DNA of 34,497 nt, taken from contig DHQO01000002.1 in assembly GCA_002408125.1 (NCBI GenBank), forward strand, positions 80,574-115,070, written 5' to 3'. A program made the translations under genes and the position numbers. Every line of letters starts with the position of its first letter. The first letter of the stretch is position 1. Origin of the DNA: Hyphomonadaceae bacterium UBA5336. Lineage in GTDB: Bacteria; Pseudomonadota; Alphaproteobacteria; Caulobacterales; Hyphomonadaceae. Shown piece by piece: positions 15,910 through 24,487 of the stretch. A model generated the notes under the pieces. The model saw only the letters and a list, made by a program, of their open reading frames with translations. It searched no databases and had not been told where the DNA came from.

Positions 15910-15923
15910 TGTTATCGTTATCA
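15910..15923. promoter_or_regulatory. Candidate LacI-family operator upstream of pckA
   Basis: TGTTATCGTTATCA is a 14-bp near-palindrome of the form TGnTAnCGnTAnCA with a central CG, 5 of 7 base pairs matching. A CG-centred palindrome is the hallmark of LacI-family operators, and a LacI-type regulator (PckR) controls pckA in rhizobia. It lies about 150 bases before the pckA start; on the minus strand a TTGATA hexamer that could serve as a -35 element overlaps it. The site is seen; the regulator is inference. Confidence 0.45.
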
Positions 15924-15973
15924 ATGACTTAGCTGTGTCATCCCGCCCGTACCGAGCAAAAAAATCCATCAAA

Positions 15974-18661
15974 TCATGGGGGGGCGGGAAGGGTTTTCTT
16001 GAGCTCGTAGACCAGTTCCAGGGCCTGTCTGGGGGTGATTTCATCGGGCTCGATTGCGGCCAGGCGGGCAAGAATTTCGCTGTCCCGTTCCGGCACGGGC
16101 GCCGGGGCGGGCGACTCTGCGGCAGCAAAAAGCGGCAAGGCTTCTCCCCTGCGCGATTCGCCTTCGAGCTGCTCCAGGATCTGCCGCGCGCGGGCAACGG
16201 CGCGCTTGGGCAGGCCGGCGAGACGCGCGACCTGCACGCCATAGGAGCGGTCTGCCGGGCCGGGCTGGACCTCGTGCAGGAAGACCAGTTCGTCGCGATA
16301 CTCCTTGGCCCTGAGGGAGACATTCGCCGCCCCCTTCAGGCGCGCGGCGAGGTCTGTCAGCTCATGATAATGGGTCGCAAAGAGCGCCCGGCAGGCATTG
16401 GTGTCATGGAGATGTTCCACCGCCGCCCAGGCGATGGCCATGCCGTCAAAGGTGGACGTGCCGCGGCCGACCTCGTCGAGAATGACGAAGCTGCGCGCCG
16501 TGGCCTGGTTCAGGATGGTCGCGGTCTCGACCATCTCGACCATGAAGGTCGACCGCCCGCGCGAGAGATCATCCGAGGCGCCGACACGGGAGAAAACCCG
16601 GTCGACCGGACCGAGCGTGAAGCTGCGCGCGGGCACATAGCTGCCGGCCTGGGCGAGGATCACCGCCAGCGCCGCCGCGCGCAGATAGGTCGACTTGCCG
16701 GCCATGTTCGGCCCTGTCACCAGTAACAGGCGCGGATGCGCCATGGCGCCGGCATCGAGCCCGAGCCCGTTGGGCGTGAAGCCCTGCCCTTCTCGGCGCA
16801 GCGCGGCCTCGACCACGGGATGACGCAGGCCCTCGGTCTCAAGCACCGGCGCCTCGCTGAGGGCCGGGCGCACGGCCCCAACCTCATCAGCCCATTCGGC
16901 CAGCGCGAGGGCCACATCCAGCTCTGCCAGGGCCTGTGCAGCAGCAGACATTGGCGCCCCCAGAGCCTCGATGCGCGCGACAAAGCCATCGAACACTTCC
17001 TGCTCCAGCCCCTTGGCTGACTCCTCTGCGCGCGAGATGCGACCCGCCAGGTCGCTCAGTTCGGCGGTGGAAAAGCGGGTATTCTTGGCCAGCGTCTGGC
17101 GGTGGATGAAGGTCTCGTTGAGCGGCGCGGCCAGCATCGCCTCCCCGGCGCGTGTCGGCACATCGATGAAATAACCGAGCACATTATTGTACTTGATCTT
17201 CAGCGCGCCCGCGCCGGTGAGCTTCACATATTCGGCCTGCAGGCCGGCAATGATCTTGCGGCTATCGTCGCGCAGGCTGCGCGCCTCATCCAGCGCGGGC
17301 GACCAGCCGGGCTGGACAAATCCGCCATCGCGCGCGAGCAGCGGCGGTTCCTCGGCAATCGCAGCGGAAATGTCGCCCGCCAGCGCCGCGAGATCGGGAT
17401 GGCTTGACAGGTTCAGCGCAGCAAAGGCCCGCTCAAGCTCTGCCGGCGGTGTGATGCGTGCCCGTGCCGCTTCGGCCAACGCTGCTTCCCCGGCTTCAAG
17501 CGCCAGCGCCACGGCGCGCAGATCACGCGGCCCGCCGCGCCCGAGCGCAAGCCGGGTGCGGGCGCGGGCCAGATCGGGCGCCTTGCGCAGGCGTTCGCGC
17601 AGGCGGGCGCGCAGATCATTATCCTCCAGCGCCCAGCTCACACTGTCATGGCGCGCGGAGATGGCGACGGTATCGAGCAGGGGCCGCGAGATGCGCTCGG
17701 CGAGCAGGCGCGCGCCGGGCGCGGTCACCGTGCGGTCAATGGTGGCGAGCAGGCTGCCGGCGCGTTCGCCGGAAAGTGTCCGGTCCAGCTCCAGACTCGC
17801 GCGCGTTGCCGGATCTATGGCGAGTTCGCTTGCCGCCCGGGCCTGGCGTGGCGGATCGAGCCGCGGCGCAGCGCCGGCCTGGGTAAGGTCGACATAATCC
17901 AGCAGCAGGGAAATCGCGGCCAGCTCGGCGCGCTCGAAACTGCCGAGGCTGTCGATGGCCGAGACCTCGAAGGCCCGTTTCAGAGCCGCCTCCCCGCCCC
18001 TTGAGCTGGCATTGCGGGCCGGGCGCGGCGTGACGGGCAGGCCCAACCCGCTGCGCAGCGCGGCTTCGGCCTCCATTCCGGCCTCATTGTCAGGCACCAC
18101 CACCTCGCCGAGGGGATAGGCCGACAAGCGTTCCAAAATCTCGCTCGCCCGGCACTCACCGACCTGGAACTCCCCGGTGGAGATATCGGCGACCGCAAAA
18201 CCCGCCGTCCTGCCGCCCGCCATGGGCGCAACCGCCGCCAGCGCCTGGCCGGAGCGTGCCGGCAGCATGGTGTCCTCGGTCAGCGTGCCAGGCGTGATGA
18301 TGCGCACCACGGCGCGGTTCACGACCGATTTCGAGCCGCGCTTTTTCGCCTCAGCCGGCGATTCGGTCTGCTCACACACGGCGACGCGCTCACCGCTGCG
18401 GATAAGGCGCGCAAGATAAGCATCAGCAGCGTGATAAGGTACGCCGGCCATGGGGATCGGCTCGCCGAGATGTTCTCCGCGCGCGGTCAGCGTGATGTCG
18501 AGCAAGGCGGCAGCGCGCTGGGCATCCTCGAAGAACAGCTCGTAGAAATCGCCCATGCGGAAGAACAAGAGCGCATCTTCGTGCTGCGCCTTTATGTCCA
18601 GGTACTGCGCCATGAAGGGCGTGGGCGCCTTGTCGGCGGGCGGCGAAGCAGTGTCGGGCAT
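15974..18661 (-). CDS. mutS: DNA mismatch repair protein MutS
   Basis: MutS recognises mismatches and small loops and recruits MutL. The ATG at 18661 (MPDTASPPADKAPTPF) gives 895 residues, normal for alphaproteobacterial MutS; a GTG 24 bases upstream is less likely. The N-terminal mismatch-binding domain carries the Phe-X-Glu region FRMGDFYELFFEDA. The lever and core domains follow, then the ATPase domain with Walker A GPNMAGKST at residue 650, VILDEVGRGTSTFDG, and the FATHYHEL stretch. The C-terminus ends in the ARQILEQLE and PDEITPRQALELVYELK segments for dimer contacts. It is divergent from maeB (175-base gap) and upstream of pckA. Confidence 0.97.
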   Translation of the reverse strand: MPDTASPPADKAPTPFMAQYLDIKAQHEDALLFFRMGDFYELFFEDAQRAAALLDITLTARGEHLGEPIPMAGVPYHAADAYLARLIRSGERVAVCEQTESPAEAKKRGSKSVVNRAVVRIITPGTLTEDTMLPARSGQALAAVAPMAGGRTAGFAVADISTGEFQVGECRASEILERLSAYPLGEVVVPDNEAGMEAEAALRSGLGLPVTPRPARNASSRGGEAALKRAFEVSAIDSLGSFERAELAAISLLLDYVDLTQAGAAPRLDPPRQARAASELAIDPATRASLELDRTLSGERAGSLLATIDRTVTAPGARLLAERISRPLLDTVAISARHDSVSWALEDNDLRARLRERLRKAPDLARARTRLALGRGGPRDLRAVALALEAGEAALAEAARARITPPAELERAFAALNLSSHPDLAALAGDISAAIAEEPPLLARDGGFVQPGWSPALDEARSLRDDSRKIIAGLQAEYVKLTGAGALKIKYNNVLGYFIDVPTRAGEAMLAAPLNETFIHRQTLAKNTRFSTAELSDLAGRISRAEESAKGLEQEVFDGFVARIEALGAPMSAAAQALAELDVALALAEWADEVGAVRPALSEAPVLETEGLRHPVVEAALRREGQGFTPNGLGLDAGAMAHPRLLLVTGPNMAGKSTYLRAAALAVILAQAGSYVPARSFTLGPVDRVFSRVGASDDLSRGRSTFMVEMVETATILNQATARSFVILDEVGRGTSTFDGMAIAWAAVEHLHDTNACRALFATHYHELTDLAARLKGAANVSLRAKEYRDELVFLHEVQPGPADRSYGVQVARLAGLPKRAVARARQILEQLEGESRRGEALPLFAAAESPAPAPVPERDSEILARLAAIEPDEITPRQALELVYELKKTLPAPP

Positions 18662-18836
18662 GAGCCTTGAGTACCGAGTCTGCACAAAGAGGCAAATAGC
18701 GTTTCACGCCTGCCATGAATGCAGCAACGCAATCATTCCCAAAAGCGGGTTGTCGCCCATCGGGCACAGGCATAAGGTCCGCAGCCTTGAGAGAGCCCAT
18801 TATAGAGATTTTGAAAGTTCCAAGGCGCGCCCGCAC

Positions 18837-21125
18837 ATGACCACCAAACGCCCCAGCTTCACCGATCAGGAAGCGCTCGATTTCCACTCCATTCCGCGCC
18901 CCGGGAAACTGGCCATAGCCCCGACCAAGCCGATGAGCACGCAGCGCGACCTGTCGCTGGCCTACAGCCCGGGCGTGGCCGTGCCGGTCAAGGCGATCGC
19001 CGAGAACGAGGATCTCGCCTACGACTACACCTCAAAGGGCAACATGGTGGCGGTGATTTCCAACGGCACCGCCATTCTAGGCCTCGGCGATCTCGGCGCC
19101 ATGGCGTCCAAGCCCGTGATGGAAGGCAAGTCGGTGCTGTTCAAGCGCTTTGCCGATGTGGACTCCATCGATATCGAAGTCGAAACCAAGGACGTCGACG
19201 CCTTCTGCGACACGGTGCGCAATATCGGCCACACCTTCGGCGGCATCAATCTGGAAGATATCGGTTCGCCGGCCTGCTTCATCATCGAATCGCGCCTGCG
19301 CGAGGAGCTCAACATCCCGGTCTTCCATGACGACCAGCACGGCACCGCCATCATCGCGGCAGCCGGCATCATCAATGCCTGCGCGGTGACCGGCCGGAAA
19401 CTGGAAGACCTGAAAGTGGCGGTGTCAGGCGCCGGCGCGGCGGGCCTCTCGTGCGCAGGCCTGATTCGTCATCTTGGCGTGAAGGCGGAAAACATCCTGA
19501 TGTGCGACTCCAGCGGCGTCGTCTATGAAGGGCGCACCGAGAAGATGGATCAGTTCAAGTCCGCCTTTGCGGTGAAGACCGAAAAACGCACGCTGGCAGA
19601 GGCCGTGGACGGCGCTGACTGCCTGCTGGGCCTGTCGGTCAAGGGCGCGGTGACCAAGGAAATGGTCGCCTCCATGGCTGACAATCCGATCATCTTCGCC
19701 ATGGCCAACCCGGACCCGGAAATCACCCCGGAAGAGATCAAGCAGGTGCGTGACGATGCCATCATCGCCACCGGCCGGTCGGACTATCCCAACCAGGTCA
19801 ACAATGTGCTGGGCTTCCCTTATATCTTCCGCGGCGCCCTGGATGTGCGCGCGCGCGGCATCAATGAAGAGATGAAGGTCGCCGCCGCCCGCGCCCTGGC
19901 AGAGCTTGCCCGCGAGGATGTGCCCGACGAGGTGGCCGCTGCCTATCACGGCTCGCGCCCGCAATTCGGCCCGGACTATATCATCCCGACCCCGTTCGAT
20001 CCGCGCCTCATCACCTTCGTGCCGCCCTTCGTGGCCCAGGCCGCGATGGATACCGGCGTCGCGCGCCGCCCGATCGAGGACATGGAGGCCTACCGCCACG
20101 ACCTCGCCCGCCGCCAGGACCCGACCGCCAGCTTCATGCAGGGCCTGCAGAGCGCAGTGCGCGCGACCCAGAAGCGCATCGTCTTCGCCGAGGGCGAGGA
20201 GCCGGCTGTCGTGCGCGCGGCGGCCTCGTTCAAGAACCAGGGCCTCGGCGAGCCGATCCTGATCGGCCGTGTCGAACGCGTCGAACAGTCGATGAAACAA
20301 ATGGGCGTCCCCAAGGGCTCGCTGACCATCATCAATGCGCGCCTGTCGGACAAGAACCCCGATTATACCGACTATCTCTATGCCCGCCTGCAGCGCCAAG
20401 GCTATCTGAAACGCGACGTCCAGCGGCTGGTCAACCAGGACCGCAACGTGTTCGGCTCGTGCATGCTCGCGCTCGGCGATGCCGACGGCATGGTCACCGG
20501 CGTGACCCGGAATTACCAGGTCGCCCTTGAGGATTCCCGGCTGGTGCTCGACCCCCTGCCCGACCATCCGGTCATGGGCATGTCGCTGGTGATCTCACGC
20601 GGGATGACCGTGTTCATCGCCGATACCAGCGTGGTGGAACTGCCCAATGGCGAAGACCTGGCCGCCATCGCGAAAGAGGCGGCCAGCTCGGTGCGCGCCC
20701 TCGGCTTCACCCCGCGCGTTGCCCTGCTGTCTTATTCCACTTTCGGCAATCCGATGGGCGAACGGATCGAGAAGGTCCGCGAGGCGGTGGCCATTCTCGA
20801 TGCCGATCCCGGCGTGAATTTCGAGTATGAGGGCGACATCGCCGCCGATGTGGCGCTCAACCCGAACCACCGGCTGACCTATCCCTTCTCGCGCCTGACC
20901 GGCCCGGCCAATGTGCTGGTCATGCCGGCCATTCACTCGGCCTCCATCGCCACCAAGCTGATGGACGCCATGGGCGGAGCCACGGTGATCGGGCCGATGC
21001 TGCTGGGCCTGGAAAAATCCGTACAGATTGCCAATCTCGGCGCCACCGTGTCCGATATCGTCACGCTCGCGACCATCGCGGCCTATGATGTCGATGGCGT
21101 CAGCGGACAGGCCGTGGCCAGCTAG
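18837..21125 (+). CDS. maeB: NADP-dependent malic enzyme with phosphotransacetylase-like C-terminal domain
   Basis: This oxidatively decarboxylates malate to pyruvate. The ATG at 18837 (MTTKRPSFTDQEALDFH) gives 762 residues, the usual size of the MaeB fusion type. The order is a malic N-terminal domain (residues ~20-160, with DLSLAYSPGVAVP and the FHDDQHGTAI catalytic segment), an NAD(P)-binding domain (~165-400, VAVSGAGAAGLSCAG), then a phosphate acetyl/butyryltransferase-like domain (~430-760) that in this family is regulatory, often sensing acetyl-CoA. The cofactor preference is inferred from the family. The ribosome site is weak (AAGG). The open frame extends upstream into mutS territory, but family similarity begins here. 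It ends 22 bases before a strong terminator. Confidence 0.96.
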   Translation: MTTKRPSFTDQEALDFHSIPRPGKLAIAPTKPMSTQRDLSLAYSPGVAVPVKAIAENEDLAYDYTSKGNMVAVISNGTAILGLGDLGAMASKPVMEGKSVLFKRFADVDSIDIEVETKDVDAFCDTVRNIGHTFGGINLEDIGSPACFIIESRLREELNIPVFHDDQHGTAIIAAAGIINACAVTGRKLEDLKVAVSGAGAAGLSCAGLIRHLGVKAENILMCDSSGVVYEGRTEKMDQFKSAFAVKTEKRTLAEAVDGADCLLGLSVKGAVTKEMVASMADNPIIFAMANPDPEITPEEIKQVRDDAIIATGRSDYPNQVNNVLGFPYIFRGALDVRARGINEEMKVAAARALAELAREDVPDEVAAAYHGSRPQFGPDYIIPTPFDPRLITFVPPFVAQAAMDTGVARRPIEDMEAYRHDLARRQDPTASFMQGLQSAVRATQKRIVFAEGEEPAVVRAAASFKNQGLGEPILIGRVERVEQSMKQMGVPKGSLTIINARLSDKNPDYTDYLYARLQRQGYLKRDVQRLVNQDRNVFGSCMLALGDADGMVTGVTRNYQVALEDSRLVLDPLPDHPVMGMSLVISRGMTVFIADTSVVELPNGEDLAAIAKEAASSVRALGFTPRVALLSYSTFGNPMGERIEKVREAVAILDADPGVNFEYEGDIAADVALNPNHRLTYPFSRLTGPANVLVMPAIHSASIATKLMDAMGGATVIGPMLLGLEKSVQIANLGATVSDIVTLATIAAYDVDGVSGQAVAS

Positions 21126-21146
21126 CCTCCGGGTTTGGAGACGCAT

Positions 21147-21175
21147 AAAAGCCCTCCCTGGCGGGAGGGCTTTTT
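21147..21175. terminator. Strong bidirectional intrinsic terminator (maeB / ampG)
   Basis: AAAAGCCCTCCC-TGGC-GGGAGGGCTTTT is a perfect 12-bp stem with a 4-base loop, flanked by an A-tract and a five-base T-tract. It lies between the convergent maeB and ampG genes and should terminate both: 22 bases past the maeB stop and 14 bases past the ampG stop. It is the best terminator in the window. Confidence 0.93.
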
Positions 21176-21188
21176 CGTGCAGGCAGGC

Positions 21189-22949
21189 TCATTCGGCAGC
21201 GACAGGATCGTCTTCGAGGACAAGGTGCTCGCCCGGCGAACTCCAATAGACCTGCCGCAGCCATTCCAGCACCGACAGCACCACCGCCACGCCGCCCAGC
21301 CAGAAGGTGACGATGAACACGGTGTAGAACCCGTCCGTCTCGATCATCTCCCCGAGCCAAGGCCGGCCGAGCGTGCCGATCAGCATGGTCAGCGAGGCCA
21401 GCAGCGCATACTGCACGGCGGCAAAGCGCGGGTTCACAACCGAGGTGAGATAGGCCGTCATCGCCACCAGGGCGAAACCGCCGGCAATGTTCTCGGCAAA
21501 GATTGTGATCATCAGCCTGGCCATGCGCTGGCCCTGATCCTCGGCGAGTACCACCGTGTCAGGCTGGATCTTCGCGGCCCATTCGGCAAAGGCGACCAGG
21601 GGCGCATCGAGATGGGTGAAAGCCAGGAAGGCGTCGAGATGGGCCGCCCCGGCGGCAAGATCAGCATAGAGGAGATTCGTCACCGCCGCGATCACCCCGC
21701 CGACAAAGAAGACCGGCATGCGCCCGATGCCCGCGATCAGCACCGCGCCGATCAGCGAGCCGAGAATGGTCGCGATCACACCGAAAAATTTCGAGGCGAT
21801 GGCGACATCATCGAGACTGTGGCCAAGCGCGCCAAAATTCTCTCCGAGATAGAAAGGATAGGCGAACGAGCCCCAGACCGCATCGGTGAACCGGTAGGTC
21901 AGCGCCAGGAAGAGCACCAGCACCGCGCCCCATTTCAGACGCGAGACCAGCTCCATCATCGGATCGAAAATCGCCCGGAACAGCGTGCGCACAATCGGCG
22001 GAATCGACGAACCGGGCAGGCCGCCGGCCGGCACTTCGCGCGCCTGTCCGCGATAGCCGAAGGTCAGCACGGTGGCGGCCAGAGCCGGCACCAGCACGGT
22101 GAGGATGACGATCAGCGGGCCCTGCGTGCGGATGAAAGTACCCCCTGATGCCCCGGTCTCCAGCACGAGCGCATCGACCACGAATTTGGCGATCAGCACG
22201 AAGGCGACCAGCCAGCTCAGGGACACGATCGCCACCGCCGGCAGGACAACGCCCTGCGGCAGGGAATCGAGAAAGCTGATCTGGGAGCGATTCTTCCGGC
22301 CGGAATGAGCCGGCTCGGGCGCCAGCAGGCTGCCGAGCACGGTGGCCAGCACGAAGCCGGCGATCATCACATAGACCACCACCCAGCCGAACCGCGCGGC
22401 CATGAGCAGAGCGACGAAACCGGAAATGAAGCCGCCGAACTTGTAGCCGAACTGGTAGAGCGCCGACATCAGGTCCTTGTCTTCCTCCGAGCGTGCCACC
22501 TCGATGCGCCAGGCATCCAGGATCAGGTCATGGGTCGGCGAGACCAGGGTGATGATCAGCGCGACAAGAGCGACCAGGCCGATATGCTCGGACGGATCTG
22601 AGAAGGCGAGCACGCAGAGCAGCACGGCCATGGTGACCTGCAAGGCGACCAGCCAGGAGCGCCGCCCGCCAAGCCTCAGGAAGGGAATGTCGCGCGCGGT
22701 CTGGAAGGCCGGCGCCCAGAGATACTTGAAGGCGTATCCGAGCGTGACCAGCGAGAGCACGCCGATGGCCGCCGGGTCGATGCCTTCCTCGGTGAGCCAG
22801 GCCGTCAGCACGCCAAGCACCGCGCCATAGGGCAGGCTCGCGGCAAAGGACAGGATCAGCATGGCGCCCATGCGCCGGTCCCGGAGCGCCTTCAGGGCAC
22901 GCAGGAGGCGGGGCGGCTGGGGGGGCTCGCTCGCGGCGGCGCCGCTCAT
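21189..22949 (-). CDS. ampG: AmpG-type muropeptide permease (MFS)
   Basis: A 586-residue major facilitator protein of the AmpG family, which imports anhydro-muropeptides for cell wall recycling. Signatures are LILSFAASLPYGAVLGVLTA in helix 1, IGVLSLVTLGYAFKYLWAP, a GRRSW loop, SPTHDLILDAWRIE and the ENIAGGFALVAMTAYL helix in the second half. It is longer than E. coli AmpG (491 residues), mainly through an enlarged central region (about residues 220-350) that includes extra hydrophobic segments. The ATG at 22949 overlaps the TGA of the upstream kinase in an ATGA, supporting this start over the longer frame and implying translational coupling. Other peptide or sugar substrates cannot be excluded. 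Confidence 0.8.
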   Translation of the reverse strand: MSGAAASEPPQPPRLLRALKALRDRRMGAMLILSFAASLPYGAVLGVLTAWLTEEGIDPAAIGVLSLVTLGYAFKYLWAPAFQTARDIPFLRLGGRRSWLVALQVTMAVLLCVLAFSDPSEHIGLVALVALIITLVSPTHDLILDAWRIEVARSEEDKDLMSALYQFGYKFGGFISGFVALLMAARFGWVVVYVMIAGFVLATVLGSLLAPEPAHSGRKNRSQISFLDSLPQGVVLPAVAIVSLSWLVAFVLIAKFVVDALVLETGASGGTFIRTQGPLIVILTVLVPALAATVLTFGYRGQAREVPAGGLPGSSIPPIVRTLFRAIFDPMMELVSRLKWGAVLVLFLALTYRFTDAVWGSFAYPFYLGENFGALGHSLDDVAIASKFFGVIATILGSLIGAVLIAGIGRMPVFFVGGVIAAVTNLLYADLAAGAAHLDAFLAFTHLDAPLVAFAEWAAKIQPDTVVLAEDQGQRMARLMITIFAENIAGGFALVAMTAYLTSVVNPRFAAVQYALLASLTMLIGTLGRPWLGEMIETDGFYTVFIVTFWLGGVAVVLSVLEWLRQVYWSSPGEHLVLEDDPVAAE

Positions 22950-24436
22950 GCTGCGCCGGCCTTGTGCGCGGGCCTCAGTGCCCATTTCACGGCCATGCGG
23001 CGCAGGGTCTCAGGATCGATCGGCTTGGCGGCCACGAGATTGGCGCCGGCCGACCTGGCTTCACGTTCGATATCGGGGTTCACCTCTGCCGAGACCGCGA
23101 TGACCGGCACCTCGTGGCCGGCCGCGCGCAGGCGGCGTGTGGCTTCAAACCCGTCCATGACCGGCATTCTGAGATCCATAAGCACCAGATTCACCTCGCG
23201 ATGATTGAGGGATTCGAGGGCTTCGACACCCGTTGCCGCTACGCTGACGGTAAATCCGGTCGATTCCAAGGCACGACGTGCAATCATCGCGTTGACCGGG
23301 TTGTCGTCGGCGATCAGCACATGCAGGCCCTCGCCCGAGGACAGCTCGGTTTCGGCTTCGGCAGCGTCTTCGCCCGCGACAAAGATCCGCTCGATCACGG
23401 AAGAAGCGCGCATCGGGCGCACCAGCCAGCCCTTGCAGCCCATGTCCCTGAAGCGTGCGATGGCGCCGCGGTCCTCTGGACGCAGAACGATCAGGCTGGT
23501 GGTCTGGGCCGCGTGGCTGACGATCCGGCGTGCCGGCAGGTCTGCCCCGATCAGCAGGACATCGCAGCCATGACCGCCGGTCGGCGCGGTCTCCGGCAAC
23601 AGGACCGGCGTGATATCGGCCGACAACAGCATGGCCGAAAGCGCCAGGGTCGAAGCAGCCGGGACGCCGATAATGCCGACCCGGCCACCAAGCTGGGGCA
23701 GATCTTGGGTCGGCTTGCGGTCGGTTTTTTCCAGCGGCAGGTATACTTCGAACTGGGTGCCGAGGCCCGGCCCGCCGGAGATACTGATCTCCCCGCCGAG
23801 CAGGTGGGTCAACCGGCGCACGATCGACAGGCCGAGGCCCACACCACCTTCGTTCTGGGCATCGCGCGCATCGTTCTGGCGGAAGGCTTCGAACAGGCGC
23901 TCGCGATCCTCCGGCCGGATCCCCGGCCCTGTATCGATCACCCGGTATATGATGCCGTCCGGCGCCGGCAGGATGTCGAGCAGAACCCCGCCCTCGCGGG
24001 TGAATTTCAGGGCATTGCCGATCAGGTTGAACAGGATCTGGCGGATGCGCCCGCCATCCCCGCGCCGGGTCGCCATGGGCAGATACATGGCGCGCGATGC
24101 GATATCGAGCCCGCTGGCATGGGCGCGCGGACTGAGCAATTCGACCACGTCGCGGGCCAGCCGGACCGGGCAGAAGACCTCGCTCTCCAGCTCTATCCCC
24201 CCGGCATCCAGGCGCGCATGGTCGAGCACGGTGTTGAGCAGATCGAGGAGGCGTGCGCCGGAAGTGCGGATCGTCTCGGCATATTCGCGCTGGGCCGGGG
24301 CCAGCTCGGTTTCCAAAAGCAGCGAGACCGTGCCCAGAATACCGTTCAAGGGCGTGCGAATTTCGTGGCTGGCCGTGGCCAGGAAGGTCTTTTCTGCGGC
24401 GTGATCGTCGGAATGGTCGCTCATGGCCCCCGCCAT
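22946..24436 (-). CDS. Soluble hybrid histidine kinase with degenerate and intact receiver domains
   Basis: A 496-residue cytoplasmic hybrid kinase with no membrane segment or sensor domain. H24 lies in ATASHEIRTPLNGILG at the very N-terminus. A HATPase domain follows (NLIGNALKFTREGG, DTGPGIRPEDRERLFEAF, GVGLGLSIVRRL). Residues ~252-355 look like a receiver fold that has lost its chemistry: no acidic pair, glycine in place of the phospho-aspartate, arginine instead of the conserved lysine. A complete receiver occupies ~368-485, with the D/D pocket in IADDNPVNA, D421 in LMDLRMPVMDG, and K in AAKPID. The start is the ATG at 24436; the ATG at 24424 (MSDHSDDHAAEK), preceded by a G-rich stretch, is an alternative. 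Its stop overlaps the ampG start. Confidence 0.92.
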   Translation of the reverse strand: MAGAMSDHSDDHAAEKTFLATASHEIRTPLNGILGTVSLLLETELAPAQREYAETIRTSGARLLDLLNTVLDHARLDAGGIELESEVFCPVRLARDVVELLSPRAHASGLDIASRAMYLPMATRRGDGGRIRQILFNLIGNALKFTREGGVLLDILPAPDGIIYRVIDTGPGIRPEDRERLFEAFRQNDARDAQNEGGVGLGLSIVRRLTHLLGGEISISGGPGLGTQFEVYLPLEKTDRKPTQDLPQLGGRVGIIGVPAASTLALSAMLLSADITPVLLPETAPTGGHGCDVLLIGADLPARRIVSHAAQTTSLIVLRPEDRGAIARFRDMGCKGWLVRPMRASSVIERIFVAGEDAAEAETELSSGEGLHVLIADDNPVNAMIARRALESTGFTVSVAATGVEALESLNHREVNLVLMDLRMPVMDGFEATRRLRAAGHEVPVIAVSAEVNPDIEREARSAGANLVAAKPIDPETLRRMAVKWALRPAHKAGAA

Positions 24437-24487
24437 AGCAAAAGGCGGTGATGGATCGCTTAACGGCCATGAAAATTTTCAATGAAA

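Noticed and set aside
18751..18768. TGT-c-GCCC-atc-GGGC-ACA hairpin in the mutS/maeB gap
   Set aside because: Very small stem in GC-rich DNA; no context linking it to a function.
22964..24451. 495-codon plus-strand frame opposite the hybrid kinase
   Set aside because: Shadow of the kinase reading frame with no recognisable domain.
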